Part shown: positions 43,483 through 51,289 of the stretch, piece by piece
Layout of the letters: every line of letters starts with the position of its first letter
Position numbering within the stretch: position 1 is the first letter of the stretch
From: Georgenia faecalis
Lineage (GTDB): Bacteria; Actinomycetota; Actinomycetes; Actinomycetales; Actinomycetaceae
Length of the DNA stretch: 64,000 bases
Assembly: GCF_003710105.1 (NCBI RefSeq)
Contig: NZ_CP033325.1
Coordinates: 3,348,001-3,412,000, forward strand
Direction of reading: 5' to 3'
Made by a program: the position numbers and the translations under genes
Notes under the pieces: generated by a model
Databases searched by the model: none
Told to the model about the DNA's origin: nothing
Seen by the model: the letters and a program-made list of their open reading frames with translations, nothing else

Positions 43483-43954
43483 CCGTGTGCCGAGCCCGCC
43501 CACGGGCCGACGTCCTTGGGCGACCTCCGTCTCCGCGAGCACGCGCCGGGGCGTCGTCGCTCTGGGCGGCGCCCTCTGGGTGGCCCTCACCGCCGTCTCC
43601 GTGCTGGGCGACGAGGGCCAGTCCGGTCTGTGGTGGTGGGCGCTGGTGGTGGGCTACGGCGTGGCGTGGCAGGTCTCGCGCGTGCTCGTGCGCGACGTCG
43701 CCGAGCGGCGCGACGGGGCGATCGACGAGTACGACCAGGTCCGCCGGGACCGGGTGCGCAACGTCGCCTACGCGGCGGTCCTCGGGCTCGTGCTCGCGCT
43801 GTACCTCTACCTCGTGGTCACCGTGAACCTCGCCGAGCGGGACGAGCCGACGTTCCTGCTCCGCGCCCCCGAGCTGGCCTTCGCCGCGTTCCTCGCCGGT
43901 GCCGCCCTGCCGACGTTCCTCCTCGCCTGGACCACGCCCGACGACGAGGACTAG
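43472..43954 (+). CDS. Membrane protein coupled to XRE regulator
   Basis: 160 aa with four predicted helices: GVVALGGALWVALTAVSVLG, LWWWALVVGYGVAWQVSRVL, VAYAAVLGLVLALYLYLVV and the last near LAFAAFLAGAALPTFLLAW. A charged cytoplasmic loop (RDVAERRDGAIDEYDQVRRD) lies between helices two and three. I do not recognise a named family; proteins of this layout accompany YozG-type regulators. GTG start with AAGGAGA upstream. Confidence 0.72.
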   Translation: MPADRVPSPPTGRRPWATSVSASTRRGVVALGGALWVALTAVSVLGDEGQSGLWWWALVVGYGVAWQVSRVLVRDVAERRDGAIDEYDQVRRDRVRNVAYAAVLGLVLALYLYLVVTVNLAERDEPTFLLRAPELAFAAFLAGAALPTFLLAWTTPDDED

Positions 43955-43962
43955 CACCGGGC

Positions 43963-43988
43963 GGCGCGCCGGGCCGGGCCGGCGCGCC
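43963..43988. terminator. Bidirectional terminator hairpin
   Basis: GGCGCGCCGG and CCGGCGCGCC form a perfect 10-bp stem with a 6-nt loop in the 44-bp gap between convergent genes. Confidence 0.65.
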
Positions 43989-43998
43989 GGGCCCGGCC

Positions 43999-44211
43999 TC
44001 AGGAGGCGTAGGACATCCCCCGGGACGCCAGCTCCAGCTCGAGGATCCCGACCGCCCGCGGTCCGACGCCGTGGATCGCGAGCAGGTCCTTGCGCGTCAC
44101 CCGCACGAGATCCTCGTACCGCGTGTAGCCGTGGGCGGAGAGCTGGCGCGTCGCCACCCGGCCGATCGCCTGGGGGAACTCGGTCGACGGAGCATCGTCA
44201 TGGGCGGTCAT
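43999..44211 (-). CDS. Small helix-hairpin-helix protein
   Basis: 70 aa. Residues ~35-62 (LVRVTRKDLLAIHGVGPRAV) form a helix-hairpin-helix with the GVGPRA turn typical of non-specific DNA binding, as in the C-terminal domain of RNA polymerase alpha and small nucleic-acid proteins. GAGGAGG lies 8 nt before the ATG at 44211. A stand-alone protein; role unknown. Confidence 0.78.
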   Translation of the reverse strand: MTAHDDAPSTEFPQAIGRVATRQLSAHGYTRYEDLVRVTRKDLLAIHGVGPRAVGILELELASRGMSYAS

Positions 44212-44322
44212 CGCGCGCCTCCTCACCTGGGGCCGGCCTCGCTCCGCTCAGCGCGTCGCGGTGGCGCCGCCTCGCCCGGCGGGCCTGCTCGGAGGCTAGC
44301 GCCCGCCCGACGTCGTCGTGGC

Positions 44323-44328
44323 CATACT
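44323..44328 (+). promoter_or_regulatory. Possible -10 box of the methyltransferase gene
   Basis: CATACT lies 6 nt before the ATG at 44335; it deviates from TANNNT only at the first base. Confidence 0.35.
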
Positions 44329-44334
44329 CGAGGG

Positions 44335-45087
44335 ATGACCGCCGACCCCACCCTCACCTACGACCACCCGCGCCTCGCCGCGATCTACGACCTCGACAAC
44401 CCCGACGGCGCCGACCACGACTTCTTCCGGGCGCTGGCCGACGCGCACGACGCGCGGGCCGTCACCGACCTCGGGTGCGGGACGGGGATCCTCACGGTCA
44501 CGCTCGCGCGGGCCGGCCGGACCGTGGTGGGCATCGACCCCGCCCAGGCCATGCTCGACCAGGCGGTCGCGCGGCCGGGCGGCGATGGGGTCGAGTGGCG
44601 GCTCGGTACCTCCGAGCGCATCGCGCCGCGCTCCGCCGACCTGGTCCTCATGACCGGCAACGTCGCCATGCACATCCTGGCGGAGGCGTGGCCCCGCGCC
44701 CTGGCCGACGTCGCCCGCGGACTGCGGCCGGGCGGGCGGCTCGCCTTCGAGTCCCGCAACCCGGGCGCCGAGGCCTGGCGCGGGTGGACCGACGGCCCCG
44801 CCGAGCGCGACACCCCGGCGGGTCGGTTGCGGGAATGGACGACGACGGCGCCGCCGGACCCCGCGGGCATCATCACGATGGCCTGCCACAACGAGTTCCT
44901 CGACACCGGGGAGGTCGTCGACGTCGAGCAGCGCCTGCAGTTCCGCAGCCTCGAACAACTGAGCGCCGACCTGGACCGCGCAGGCCTCGCGGTGGCGCAC
45001 GTGTGGCGGGACTGGGCGCGCACGCCCTTCACCGGCGCGGCGTCCGAGCCGCTCATGGTGGTGGAGGCAGTCGCGGCGCCGCGCTGA
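44335..45087 (+). CDS. Class I SAM-dependent methyltransferase
   Basis: 250 aa. Motif I is VTDLGCGTGILTVTLA, motif II VVGIDPAQAMLDQA, and LVLMTGNVAMHILAEAWPRAL the post-motif region. The acceptor is unknown. Similar proteins are annotated as ubiquinone/menaquinone-type methyltransferases, but nothing here supports a quinone role. It converges on the MerR gene with a 9-bp gap. Confidence 0.85.
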   Translation: MTADPTLTYDHPRLAAIYDLDNPDGADHDFFRALADAHDARAVTDLGCGTGILTVTLARAGRTVVGIDPAQAMLDQAVARPGGDGVEWRLGTSERIAPRSADLVLMTGNVAMHILAEAWPRALADVARGLRPGGRLAFESRNPGAEAWRGWTDGPAERDTPAGRLREWTTTAPPDPAGIITMACHNEFLDTGEVVDVEQRLQFRSLEQLSADLDRAGLAVAHVWRDWARTPFTGAASEPLMVVEAVAAPR

Positions 45088-45096
45088 GGGCCGCCC

Positions 45097-45510
45097 TCAC
45101 ACCGTGGCGGACTCGCCCTCCCGGCCCGTGCGCGCGGCGTCGGCGACGAGAGCGGCGTGCTCCGTGCGGGCGAGGTAGTCGCTCAGCGTCCGCCGGCTGC
45201 GCGTGAGGCACGCGATGCGCTCGTCCAGCCCCGCAAGCTCGGCGGCGAGCGTCTCCGCGACCGAGCGGGCGCAGGGCGCGGCACGGCCGGACGCCTGCGT
45301 CTCCTCGAGGTCGAGCAGCACCTTGATGAGCCGCGTGGGCACGCCCGCCCGGACCAGGCCCGCCACGCGCTCGACCCGCGCGACGTCGTCCTCGTCGTAC
45401 GCGCGGTAGGTGTTCGCCGAGCGTCCAGGCGCGAGCAGCCCCTGCTCCTCGTAGTAGCGCAGCAGCCGCGTCGAGACGCCCGTCCGCCGCGCCAGCTCCC
45501 CGATCCTCAT
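45097..45510 (-). CDS. MerR-family regulator
   Basis: 137 aa. N-terminal winged helix MRIGELARRTGVSTRLLRYY and ANTYRAYDEDDVARVERVAG, then a dimerisation helix. Two cysteines (CARS and CLTRS) occur in the C-terminal half but not in the spacing of a metal-binding MerR loop, so a small-molecule inducer is more likely. It is divergent from an MFS exporter whose promoter has the 20-bp spacer typical of MerR-activated genes. Confidence 0.9.
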   Translation of the reverse strand: MRIGELARRTGVSTRLLRYYEEQGLLAPGRSANTYRAYDEDDVARVERVAGLVRAGVPTRLIKVLLDLEETQASGRAAPCARSVAETLAAELAGLDERIACLTRSRRTLSDYLARTEHAALVADAARTGREGESATV

Positions 45511-45546
45511 GTCTGCCCCCCGGTGCGCGGCGGGTCCGCAGACCCC

Positions 45547-45578
45547 TTGACCTTCACACTAATGTCAAAGTCTAGCGT
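45547..45578 (+). promoter_or_regulatory. MerR-type long-spacer promoter of the MFS gene
   Basis: TTGACC (45547-45552) and TAGCGT (45573-45578) are separated by 20 nt. The inverted repeat TTGAC-N12-GTCAA fills the spacer. The ATG follows the -10 by 6 nt. Confidence 0.75.
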
Positions 45579-45584
45579 CGCCCC

Positions 45585-46808
45585 ATGGCACCAGCACCCG
45601 TCACCACCGCCTCCGTCCGCCTCCCGTGGCCGAGCCTCCTCGTCCTGGCCGGCGCCACATTCGTGCTGGTCACGGGCGAGATGCTGCCCACGGCGGTGCT
45701 GCCGCGGATGAGTGCCGACCTCGGCGTCACCACGGCACGCACCGGCCTGCTCGTGTCGGCATGGGCGCTCACCGTCGTGGTCGCGAGCGTGCCGCTCGTG
45801 CGGCTCACCCGCCGGTGGGGGCGCCGAGACGTGGTCGCCGGCGCCCTCGTGGTCTTCGCGGCCTCCGCCCTGCTCACCGCGGCGGGCGAGGACTACGCGG
45901 TCGTGCTCGCCGCCCGGCTCGTCGGCGCTGCCGCGTGCGGCCTCCTGTGGTCGACCGTCAACGCGCACACGGCACAGCTGGTCCCGGGCGAGGGGCTCGG
46001 GCGCGCGATCGCGGTCGTGCTCGGCGGCGCGACGCTCGGCACCGTGCTCGGGGTGCCGCTCGCGAGCCTCGCGGCCGGCGCTGGTGGGTGGCGCGGCGCG
46101 TTCGCCGGCCTGGCCGTGCTCGCGCTGGCCGCCGCCGTGCTCGTGCGGACCGTCGTGCTGCCCGGCCGCCCCGAGGTGCCCGCCACCGACGGCGCGGGGG
46201 GCCGGCCCTCGCTCACGCCGGTCCTCGCGGTGGCCGGCCTCGTCGGGCTCGTGCTCGTCGGCCACTTCGCCGCGTACACGTTCGTCACTCGCCTGCTGGC
46301 GGGGCCGGCGGACGTGCTGCCCGGCGGCATCACGACGCTGCTGCTGGTCTTCGGCCTGGCGTCGGCCGTCGGCCTCGTCGTGGTGGGCCGGCTCGGTGAC
46401 GCGCGCACGGCCGTCGCACTGCCGGTCGCCGCCGCCGCGATCGCCCTCGTGCTCGCCACGGTGCCGCTCGCCGGCACGCACCCGGTGGCCGGCGTCCTCC
46501 TCGTCCTCGCGTGGGGCCTCACGTTCGGCGCGCTCCCGCCACTCACCCAGACGAGGATCATGCGCGCCGCGGGCGAGGCCCTGCGCGGCGCGGCGGGCAC
46601 CGTCATCCCGGTGGTGCTCAACCTCGGCGTGGCGGTCGGTGCGGCGGCCGGCAGCGCGGTCGTCGACCGCGCCGGTGTCGCGGCCCTGCCGCTCCCCGCC
46701 GCGGGGGTGGTCGCGCTCGCCGCGGGGGGACTGGCGCTGACGGCGGGTGGTGCGACCGCCCGCCTCGTGCGGCGCGGGCGCCCGCGCACGGAGGCGTGCA
46801 CGGCCTGA
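45585..46808 (+). CDS. MFS drug/sugar efflux transporter
   Basis: 407 aa, twelve predicted helices. It matches the AraJ/Cmr-type MFS group: FVLVTGEMLPTAVLPRMSADL at the N-terminus is typical, and WALTVVVASVPLVRLTRRWGRRDV holds motif A. Probably exports a drug or sugar-like compound that also activates the divergent MerR protein. The C-terminus RRGRPRTEACTA is basic. Confidence 0.87.
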   Translation: MAPAPVTTASVRLPWPSLLVLAGATFVLVTGEMLPTAVLPRMSADLGVTTARTGLLVSAWALTVVVASVPLVRLTRRWGRRDVVAGALVVFAASALLTAAGEDYAVVLAARLVGAAACGLLWSTVNAHTAQLVPGEGLGRAIAVVLGGATLGTVLGVPLASLAAGAGGWRGAFAGLAVLALAAAVLVRTVVLPGRPEVPATDGAGGRPSLTPVLAVAGLVGLVLVGHFAAYTFVTRLLAGPADVLPGGITTLLLVFGLASAVGLVVVGRLGDARTAVALPVAAAAIALVLATVPLAGTHPVAGVLLVLAWGLTFGALPPLTQTRIMRAAGEALRGAAGTVIPVVLNLGVAVGAAAGSAVVDRAGVAALPLPAAGVVALAAGGLALTAGGATARLVRRGRPRTEACTA

Positions 46809-46816
46809 CGCGGGCG

Positions 46817-46839
46817 CGGCTCCTGCGGGCCGTGAGCCG
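46817..46839. terminator. Weak hairpin between convergent genes
   Basis: CGGCTC and GAGCCG pair across an 11-nt loop between the MFS gene and the NUDIX gene. Confidence 0.35.
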
Positions 46840-46866
46840 GGCGGGGGTTCGGTGCGCGGTGCCCGA

Positions 46867-47298
46867 TCAGCGCTCGAGGAGCCCGAGGGCGACGTCGACG
46901 ATGCCGGCGCGGGCGGGGAGCGCGCCCACCTCGCCGAGCGGCACCCAGCGCGCGAAGTCCGTCGTGCCGCCCTGCTCGGTCGTGCCGAGGACCCCGCCGG
47001 TGATGGTGGCGGCGAGCACGAACCGCTGGGACCGCATCGGTCGGCGCCCGCTGGTCGCCGGCACGCACAGGTGGTGCGTGGCGAGGATCGCGCCCGCGGT
47101 GACGACGTAGCCCGTCTCCTCGTAGACCTCGCGGACGACGCCATCCTCGAGGCTCTCGTCGAACTCGACGCCCCCGCCAGGGAGGGTCCAGCAGGGCGGC
47201 GCTCCCGGGCCGCCGTTGAACCAGGTGAGGAGCATCGACCCGTCCGCGACCAGCAGCGCGTACGCCGCCAGACGGGTGTCGTACTCCGTGAAGTGCAC
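46867..47298 (-). CDS. NUDIX hydrolase
   Basis: 143 aa. The Nudix box is complete: GGVEFDESLEDGVV leading into REVYEETGY. Substrate not predictable from the box. The start is GTG, 6 nt after a -10 box. It lies just downstream of dnaB on the same strand, separated by 47 bp and with its own promoter. Confidence 0.87.
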   Translation of the reverse strand: MHFTEYDTRLAAYALLVADGSMLLTWFNGGPGAPPCWTLPGGGVEFDESLEDGVVREVYEETGYVVTAGAILATHHLCVPATSGRRPMRSQRFVLAATITGGVLGTTEQGGTTDFARWVPLGEVGALPARAGIVDVALGLLER

Positions 47299-47304
47299 CG
47301 GCCG

Positions 47305-47310
47305 AGAGTA
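47305..47310 (-). promoter_or_regulatory. -10 box of the NUDIX gene (leaderless)
   Basis: On the minus strand TACTCT lies 6 nt before the GTG at 47298. Confidence 0.5.
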
Positions 47311-47345
47311 CTGGCCGAGGGTGGCGCCGGCGCGGACTCTCCTCG

Positions 47346-48713
47346 TCAGTGCGCCATGTCGATGAAGCGCGCGTAGTGGCCCTGGAAGGCCACCACGACC
47401 GTGTCGGTGGGGCCGTTTCGGTGCTTGGCGACGATGAGGTCCGCCTCGCCGGCGCGGGGGGACTCGCGCTCGTAGGCGTCCTCGCGGTGCAGGAGGATGA
47501 CCATGTCGGCGTCCTGCTCCAGCGAGCCCGACTCACGCAGGTCGCTCATCATCGGCTTCTTGTCGGTGCGCTGCTCGGGGCCACGGTTGAGCTGGGCGAC
47601 CGCGATGACGGGCACCTCGAGCTCCTTGGCCAGCAGCTTGAGCGCACGGGAGAACTCCGAGACCTCCTGCTGGCGGGACTCCACCCGCTTGCCCGAGCTC
47701 ATGAGCTGGAGGTAGTCGACGACGACGAGCTTGAGGTCGTGCCGCTGCTTGAGCCGCCGGCACTTCGCCCGGATCTCCATGAGCGACATGTTGGGGCTGT
47801 CGTCGATGAACATCGGCGCCTCGGACACCTTGCTCATCGCCGTCGCCACGCGGGTCCAGTCCTCGTCCCGCATGGTGCCCTTGCGCATGTTCTGCAGGGG
47901 CACCTTGGCCTCGGCGGAGAGCAGGCGCATGGTGATCTCCGTGCGGCTCATCTCCAGGGAGAAGATCACCGACGTGAGGTCGTGCTTGATGGACGCCGAC
48001 CGGCAGATGTCGAGCGCCAGGGTCGACTTACCGATGGCCGGCCGCGCGGCCACGATGATCATCTGGCCGGGGTGCAGGCCGTTGGTCAGCGTGTCGAGGT
48101 CGGCGAAGCCGGTGGGCACACCGACCATCCCCACCCCGCGGTTGGAGGCCTTCTCGATCTCCTCCATGGTGAGGTTGATCGTGTCCCGCAGCGGGACGTA
48201 GTCCTCGCTCGTGCGCCGCTCGGTGACGGCGTAGACCTCGGCCTGGGCGGAGTTGACGAGCTCGTCGACGTCGCCGCCGTCCGTCGCGTAGCCGAGCTGG
48301 GCGATCCGGGTGCCCGCCTCGACCAGCCGGCGCAGGACCGCCTGCTCGCGGACGATCCGGGCGTAGTACCCGGCGTTCGCGGCGGTGGGCACGGAGGAGA
48401 TGAGCGTGTGCAGGTAGGGCGCGCCGCCGATCCGGCCGATCTCGCCCCGCTTGGTGAGCTCGGCGGAGACCGTCACCGCGTCCGCGGGCTCGCCGCGCCC
48501 GTAGAGGTCGAGGATCGCGTCGTAGACCATCTCGTGCGCCGGGCGGTAGAAGTCCTGCCCGCGGAGCACCTCGACGACGTCGGCGATGGCGTCCTTCGAC
48601 AGCAGCATGCCGCCGAGGACGCTCTGCTCCGCCGCGATGTCCTGCGGCGGCGTGCGGTCGTACGTCTCGCGCGCCCCGGAGACCGACCCGATGTGCTCGT
48701 CCACGCTCGTCAC
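47346..48713 (-). CDS. dnaB: Replicative DNA helicase DnaB
   Basis: 455 aa. The N-terminal primase-interacting domain (PPQDIAAEQSVLGGMLLS) is followed by the RecA-like hexameric helicase domain with Walker A ARPAIGKSTLA, Walker B LKLVVVDYLQLM and the arginine-finger region near the C-terminus. Its normal length shows no intein, although inteins are frequent in actinobacterial dnaB. I use the GTG at 48713 because AAGGAGG lies 9 nt upstream; the GTG at 48731 would put that site inside the gene. It is separated from rplI by the MATE gene and a repeat region, a break in the usual rplI-dnaB adjacency. Confidence 0.96.
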   Translation of the reverse strand: MTSVDEHIGSVSGARETYDRTPPQDIAAEQSVLGGMLLSKDAIADVVEVLRGQDFYRPAHEMVYDAILDLYGRGEPADAVTVSAELTKRGEIGRIGGAPYLHTLISSVPTAANAGYYARIVREQAVLRRLVEAGTRIAQLGYATDGGDVDELVNSAQAEVYAVTERRTSEDYVPLRDTINLTMEEIEKASNRGVGMVGVPTGFADLDTLTNGLHPGQMIIVAARPAIGKSTLALDICRSASIKHDLTSVIFSLEMSRTEITMRLLSAEAKVPLQNMRKGTMRDEDWTRVATAMSKVSEAPMFIDDSPNMSLMEIRAKCRRLKQRHDLKLVVVDYLQLMSSGKRVESRQQEVSEFSRALKLLAKELEVPVIAVAQLNRGPEQRTDKKPMMSDLRESGSLEQDADMVILLHREDAYERESPRAGEADLIVAKHRNGPTDTVVVAFQGHYARFIDMAH

Positions 48714-48891
48714 GTGACCGACCTCCTTCACTCATTCCCAGGACACACGTCTATCGCCAACCACCGACAAGACCGCGAACGGTCGACGCGTGAGCTGTGG
48801 GCGGGACGGCGGTGTCCGCGACCCAGCCGGAACGGTACGCACCGGGACCCCTGCGACGCCAACTGCCCCCTGGGGACGACGGCGCGTAGCC

Positions 48892-49046
48892 TGTGGACGA
48901 CCCGTGGACGACGCCCGTTCCTGTGTGCACAGACCGTGGACAACCTTGTGGATGACACTCGTGTGGTTCCCCAGGATGCCCACGATCCCGCCATCTCGGC
49001 GGTGCACACGATGTGGATAGAAATACCTGAGGAGATTGGTGGACAA
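48892..49046. promoter_or_regulatory. Cluster of DnaA-box-like sequences between dnaB and the MATE gene
   Basis: This lies in the 325-bp divergent gap. Reading the minus strand, TCGTCCACA (48892-48900), TCGTCCACG (48903-48911), TTGTCCACG (48935-48943), TCATCCACA (48947-48955), CTATCCACA (49012-49020) and TTGTCCACC (49038-49046) each match TTRTCCACA at seven or eight of nine positions. All point the same way. The rest of the gap contains dnaB's ribosome-binding site and nothing else I can identify. Confidence 0.55.
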
Positions 49047-50400
49047 GGCTCCGGGGCCGCGCGACCGGCGACGGCTCGACCGGCGGCGGCTCGACCGGCA
49101 GATCCTCGGCCTCGCCGTCCCCGCCCTCGGCTCGCTCGTCGCCGAGCCCCTCTTCGTCCTCATCGACTCGGTGATGGTGGGCCGCCTGGGCACGGCCGAG
49201 CTCGCCGGCCTCTCGCTGGCCTCCACCCTGCTCGTCTCCGTCGTCGGGCTCTTCGTCTTCCTCGCCTACGCGACGACGGCGGCCACGGCCCGGCGGATGG
49301 GCGCCGGGGACCAGCGGGGGGCTGTGGCGGCCGGTGTGGACGGCATGTGGCTCGCGCTGGGCCTGGGGCTGCTCAGCGCCGCCGCCCTCGTCCTCGCGGC
49401 GCCCTGGGTGGTCGGCGCCCTGGGCGCGACCGGGGACGTCGCGTCCCACGCCGTCGCCTACCTGCGCGCCTCCGCGCCGGGCCTGCCGGGGATGTTCCTC
49501 GTCCTTGCCGCGACCGGCACCCTGCGCGGGCTCCTCGACACCCGGACCCCGTTCGTCGTGGCCGCCGGCGGCGCCGCCCTCAATGTCGGGCTCAACGCGG
49601 CGTTCATCTACGGCCTGGGTCTCGGCGTCGCCGGCTCGGGCCTGGGCACCGCCGTCACCCAGACGCTCATGGGCCTCGTGCTCGTCGCCGTCGTCGTGCA
49701 CCGCGCGCGCGGCCTGGAGCTCACGTGGCGCCCCACCGGCGCCGGCCTGTGGGCGAGCGCCCGCGCCGGGACACCGCTGCTCGTGCGCACGCTCAGCCTG
49801 CGTCTGGCCATCCTCCTCACCATCACCGTGGCGACGTCGTTGGGCGCGGTGGAGCTCGCCGCGCACCAGGTGGTCAACGCGCTGTGGGGGTTCACCGCCT
49901 TCGCGCTCGACGCGCTCGCCATCGCCGCGCAGGCGCTGGTGGGCCACGGCCTGGGCTCGGGGGACGCGCGCACCGTCCGCGCCGTCACCCGCCGCACCCT
50001 GCAGTGGGGCACCGCGGCCGGCGCCGCGATGGGGATCGTCATCGCCGCGGCGGGCTGGTGGATCACCCCGCTGTTCAGCGCGGACCCGGCGGTGCGGCGG
50101 GCGGCCACGCTGGCGCTGGTGGTCATGGGCGTGTGCCTGCCGGTGGCGGGGTGGGTCTTCGTCCTCGACGGCGTGCTCATCGGCGCCGGGGACGGGCGCT
50201 ACCTCGCGTGGGCGGGGGTCGTCACGCTGGTGGTCTACGCGCCGCTGGCGGGCGCCGTGTGGCGCTGGGCGCCGGACGGGGCGGCCGGGCTGGCGTGGCT
50301 GTGGGCGGCCTTCGCCGGCGGGTTCATGCTCGCTCGGGCCGTCACCACGGGGCTCCGGGCCCGCGGCGACGCGTGGATGGTGCTCGGCGAGCGCACCTGA
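49039..50400 (+). CDS. MATE-family efflux transporter
   Basis: 453 aa, twelve predicted helices in two halves. ILGLAVPALGSLVAEPLFVLIDSVMVG and AALNVGLNAAFIYGLGLGVAG are typical of the DinF/NorM group; only their cores are needed for the call. It exports cationic drugs or metabolites using an ion gradient. GTG at 49039 with GAGGAG at 49029-49034 is preferred over TTG at 49036, which is too close. The start codon lies within a DnaA-box-like sequence. Confidence 0.9.
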   Translation: MDKAPGPRDRRRLDRRRLDRQILGLAVPALGSLVAEPLFVLIDSVMVGRLGTAELAGLSLASTLLVSVVGLFVFLAYATTAATARRMGAGDQRGAVAAGVDGMWLALGLGLLSAAALVLAAPWVVGALGATGDVASHAVAYLRASAPGLPGMFLVLAATGTLRGLLDTRTPFVVAAGGAALNVGLNAAFIYGLGLGVAGSGLGTAVTQTLMGLVLVAVVVHRARGLELTWRPTGAGLWASARAGTPLLVRTLSLRLAILLTITVATSLGAVELAAHQVVNALWGFTAFALDALAIAAQALVGHGLGSGDARTVRAVTRRTLQWGTAAGAAMGIVIAAAGWWITPLFSADPAVRRAATLALVVMGVCLPVAGWVFVLDGVLIGAGDGRYLAWAGVVTLVVYAPLAGAVWRWAPDGAAGLAWLWAAFAGGFMLARAVTTGLRARGDAWMVLGERT

Positions 50401-50506
50401 TGCACCCGCACAGGAGGCGCTCCGGAGGCGCACGCGCCGGAGGCGAGGCACCCGCCTGATTGGTGGTCAGCCAGGAGGGGGCGCTCCACCCGCGTGAGGC
50501 GGTTGC

Positions 50507-50710
50507 TCAGCCCGCGAGGCGCTCCTCGCGGGCCTGGGCGGCGATGAGGCAGTCGAGCTCGTCGAGCTCGGCCAGGGCCGCCCACTGGTCGGAGCACAGG
50601 CCGGTCTGCGCGCACTCGCACAGCTCGTCCTCGGTCATGCCGATGTCGGCCAGGATCTGCCGGCGGCGTCGGGTGAGCTCGGCCACGGAGAGGGGGGTCG
50701 TCGTCATCAT
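50507..50710 (-). CDS. Small hypothetical protein with a Cys cluster
   Basis: 67 aa, soluble. It has a basic helix ELTRRRRQILADIG, then an acidic helix MTEDELCECAQTGLCSDQWA with three cysteines, then ALAELDELDCLIAAQARE. The helix-Cys-helix pattern could bind metal or DNA, but I recognise no family. ATG-ATG at its start lets either codon serve. Codon use is like its neighbours. Confidence 0.55.
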   Translation of the reverse strand: MMTTTPLSVAELTRRRRQILADIGMTEDELCECAQTGLCSDQWAALAELDELDCLIAAQAREERLAG

Positions 50711-50806
50711 GTCTGCACCGTACGACCGGCCACTGACATCGCCCGTGACGCCGTCCCCGGGTGTCGCGCGGCGGTGGCCGCGGGGCACCGGCGGATGGCC
50801 GGGGCG

Positions 50807-50919
50807 CCCGCGGCCGGAACTCCGGATTCCGGCGCCTATGGGGGAGATCGCGGTGCCTATAGCGCTGCGATCTCCCCCATAAGCCCCCGAACGGCGCGAC
50901 GAACCCCCGGAACGGCGCC
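50807..50919. repeat. REP-like element, copy 1
   Basis: The core is a perfect 15-bp-arm inverted repeat, TATGGGGGAGATCGC (50837-50851) with its complement at 50867-50881, around a 15-nt loop containing CTATAG. The flank before it reads GGAACTCCGGATTCCGGCGC and the flank after it is GAACGGCGCGACGA. It matches copy 2 over about 112 bp. Confidence 0.85.
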
Positions 50920-51070
50920 ACAGAGCGGCGGACAGGGGATATCGCCGGGCGGCCGGATCCGGGCGACTGGATCGGGCGACTGGATCGGGCGACCGGACCG
51001 GGCGGCAGAGGGATCGGGGCGCGGCCAGCCGACGGCTCAGCCGTCAGCCGACGACACGGCGCCGAGTCCC

Positions 51071-51182
51071 CCCGCGGCCGAAACTCCGGATTCCGGCGCC
51101 TCCGGGGGACATCGCGGTGCCTATAGCGCTGCAATCTCACCCATAAGCCCCGAACGGCGCGACGAGCCCCCGAACGGCGCGA
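51071..51182. repeat. REP-like element, copy 2 (degenerate arms)
   Basis: Same orientation as copy 1, 264 bp downstream. The loop GGTGCCTATAGCGCT is identical and the arms carry about five changes that weaken pairing, while both flanks are conserved. Confidence 0.85.
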
Positions 51183-51222
51183 CGAGCCCCCGGACGGCGC
51201 GACGAGCCCGGAACGGCGCGAC
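51151..51222. repeat. 20-bp tandem array next to repeat copy 2
   Basis: CGAACGGCGCGACGAGCCCC is repeated three times with a partial fourth copy. It overlaps the downstream flank of element copy 2; copy 1 has about 1.5 units at the same place, so the array grew from the element's own flank. Confidence 0.85.
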
Positions 51223-51236
51223 AGCCAGGAGAACGA

Positions 51237-51273
51237 CTGCGGCCCGGCCCCCGAGACGGGGACCGGGCCGCAG
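51237..51273 (-). terminator. Terminator of the rpsF-ssb-rpsR-rplI operon
   Basis: CTGCGGCCCGG pairs with CCGGGCCGCAG, and an inner CCCCG with CGGGG across one mismatch, making a ~17-bp hairpin 16 nt after the rplI stop codon. Confidence 0.8.
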
Positions 51274-51289
51274 CACCAAGCGATGACGG

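Larger units (their letters stand above)
50711..51289. other. Gene-poor repeat region between MATE/small ORF and rplI
   Basis: 579 bp with no convincing gene. It contains two copies of a ~112-bp palindrome-bearing repeat, a 20-bp tandem array and the rplI terminator, all listed separately. An alternating GATC/GGATCGGGCGAC simple repeat (about 50965-51005) lies between the two copies. Frames through it are translations of repeats. Confidence 0.75.

Noticed and set aside
48714-49038. Chromosomal origin of replication
   Set aside because: DnaA-box-like sites are present, but dnaA and dnaN are absent and no AT-rich unwinding element is seen.
50420-50442. Terminator between the MATE gene and the small Cys protein
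   Set aside because: CTCCGG and CCGGAG are only 6-bp arms around an 11-nt loop; too weak to call.
51151-51222. CRISPR array
   Set aside because: Units are directly adjacent with no spacers and no cas genes are nearby.
50774-51286. 170-aa plus-strand open frame
   Set aside because: It translates the two REP-like copies and the 20-bp array; the protein is a repeat artefact.
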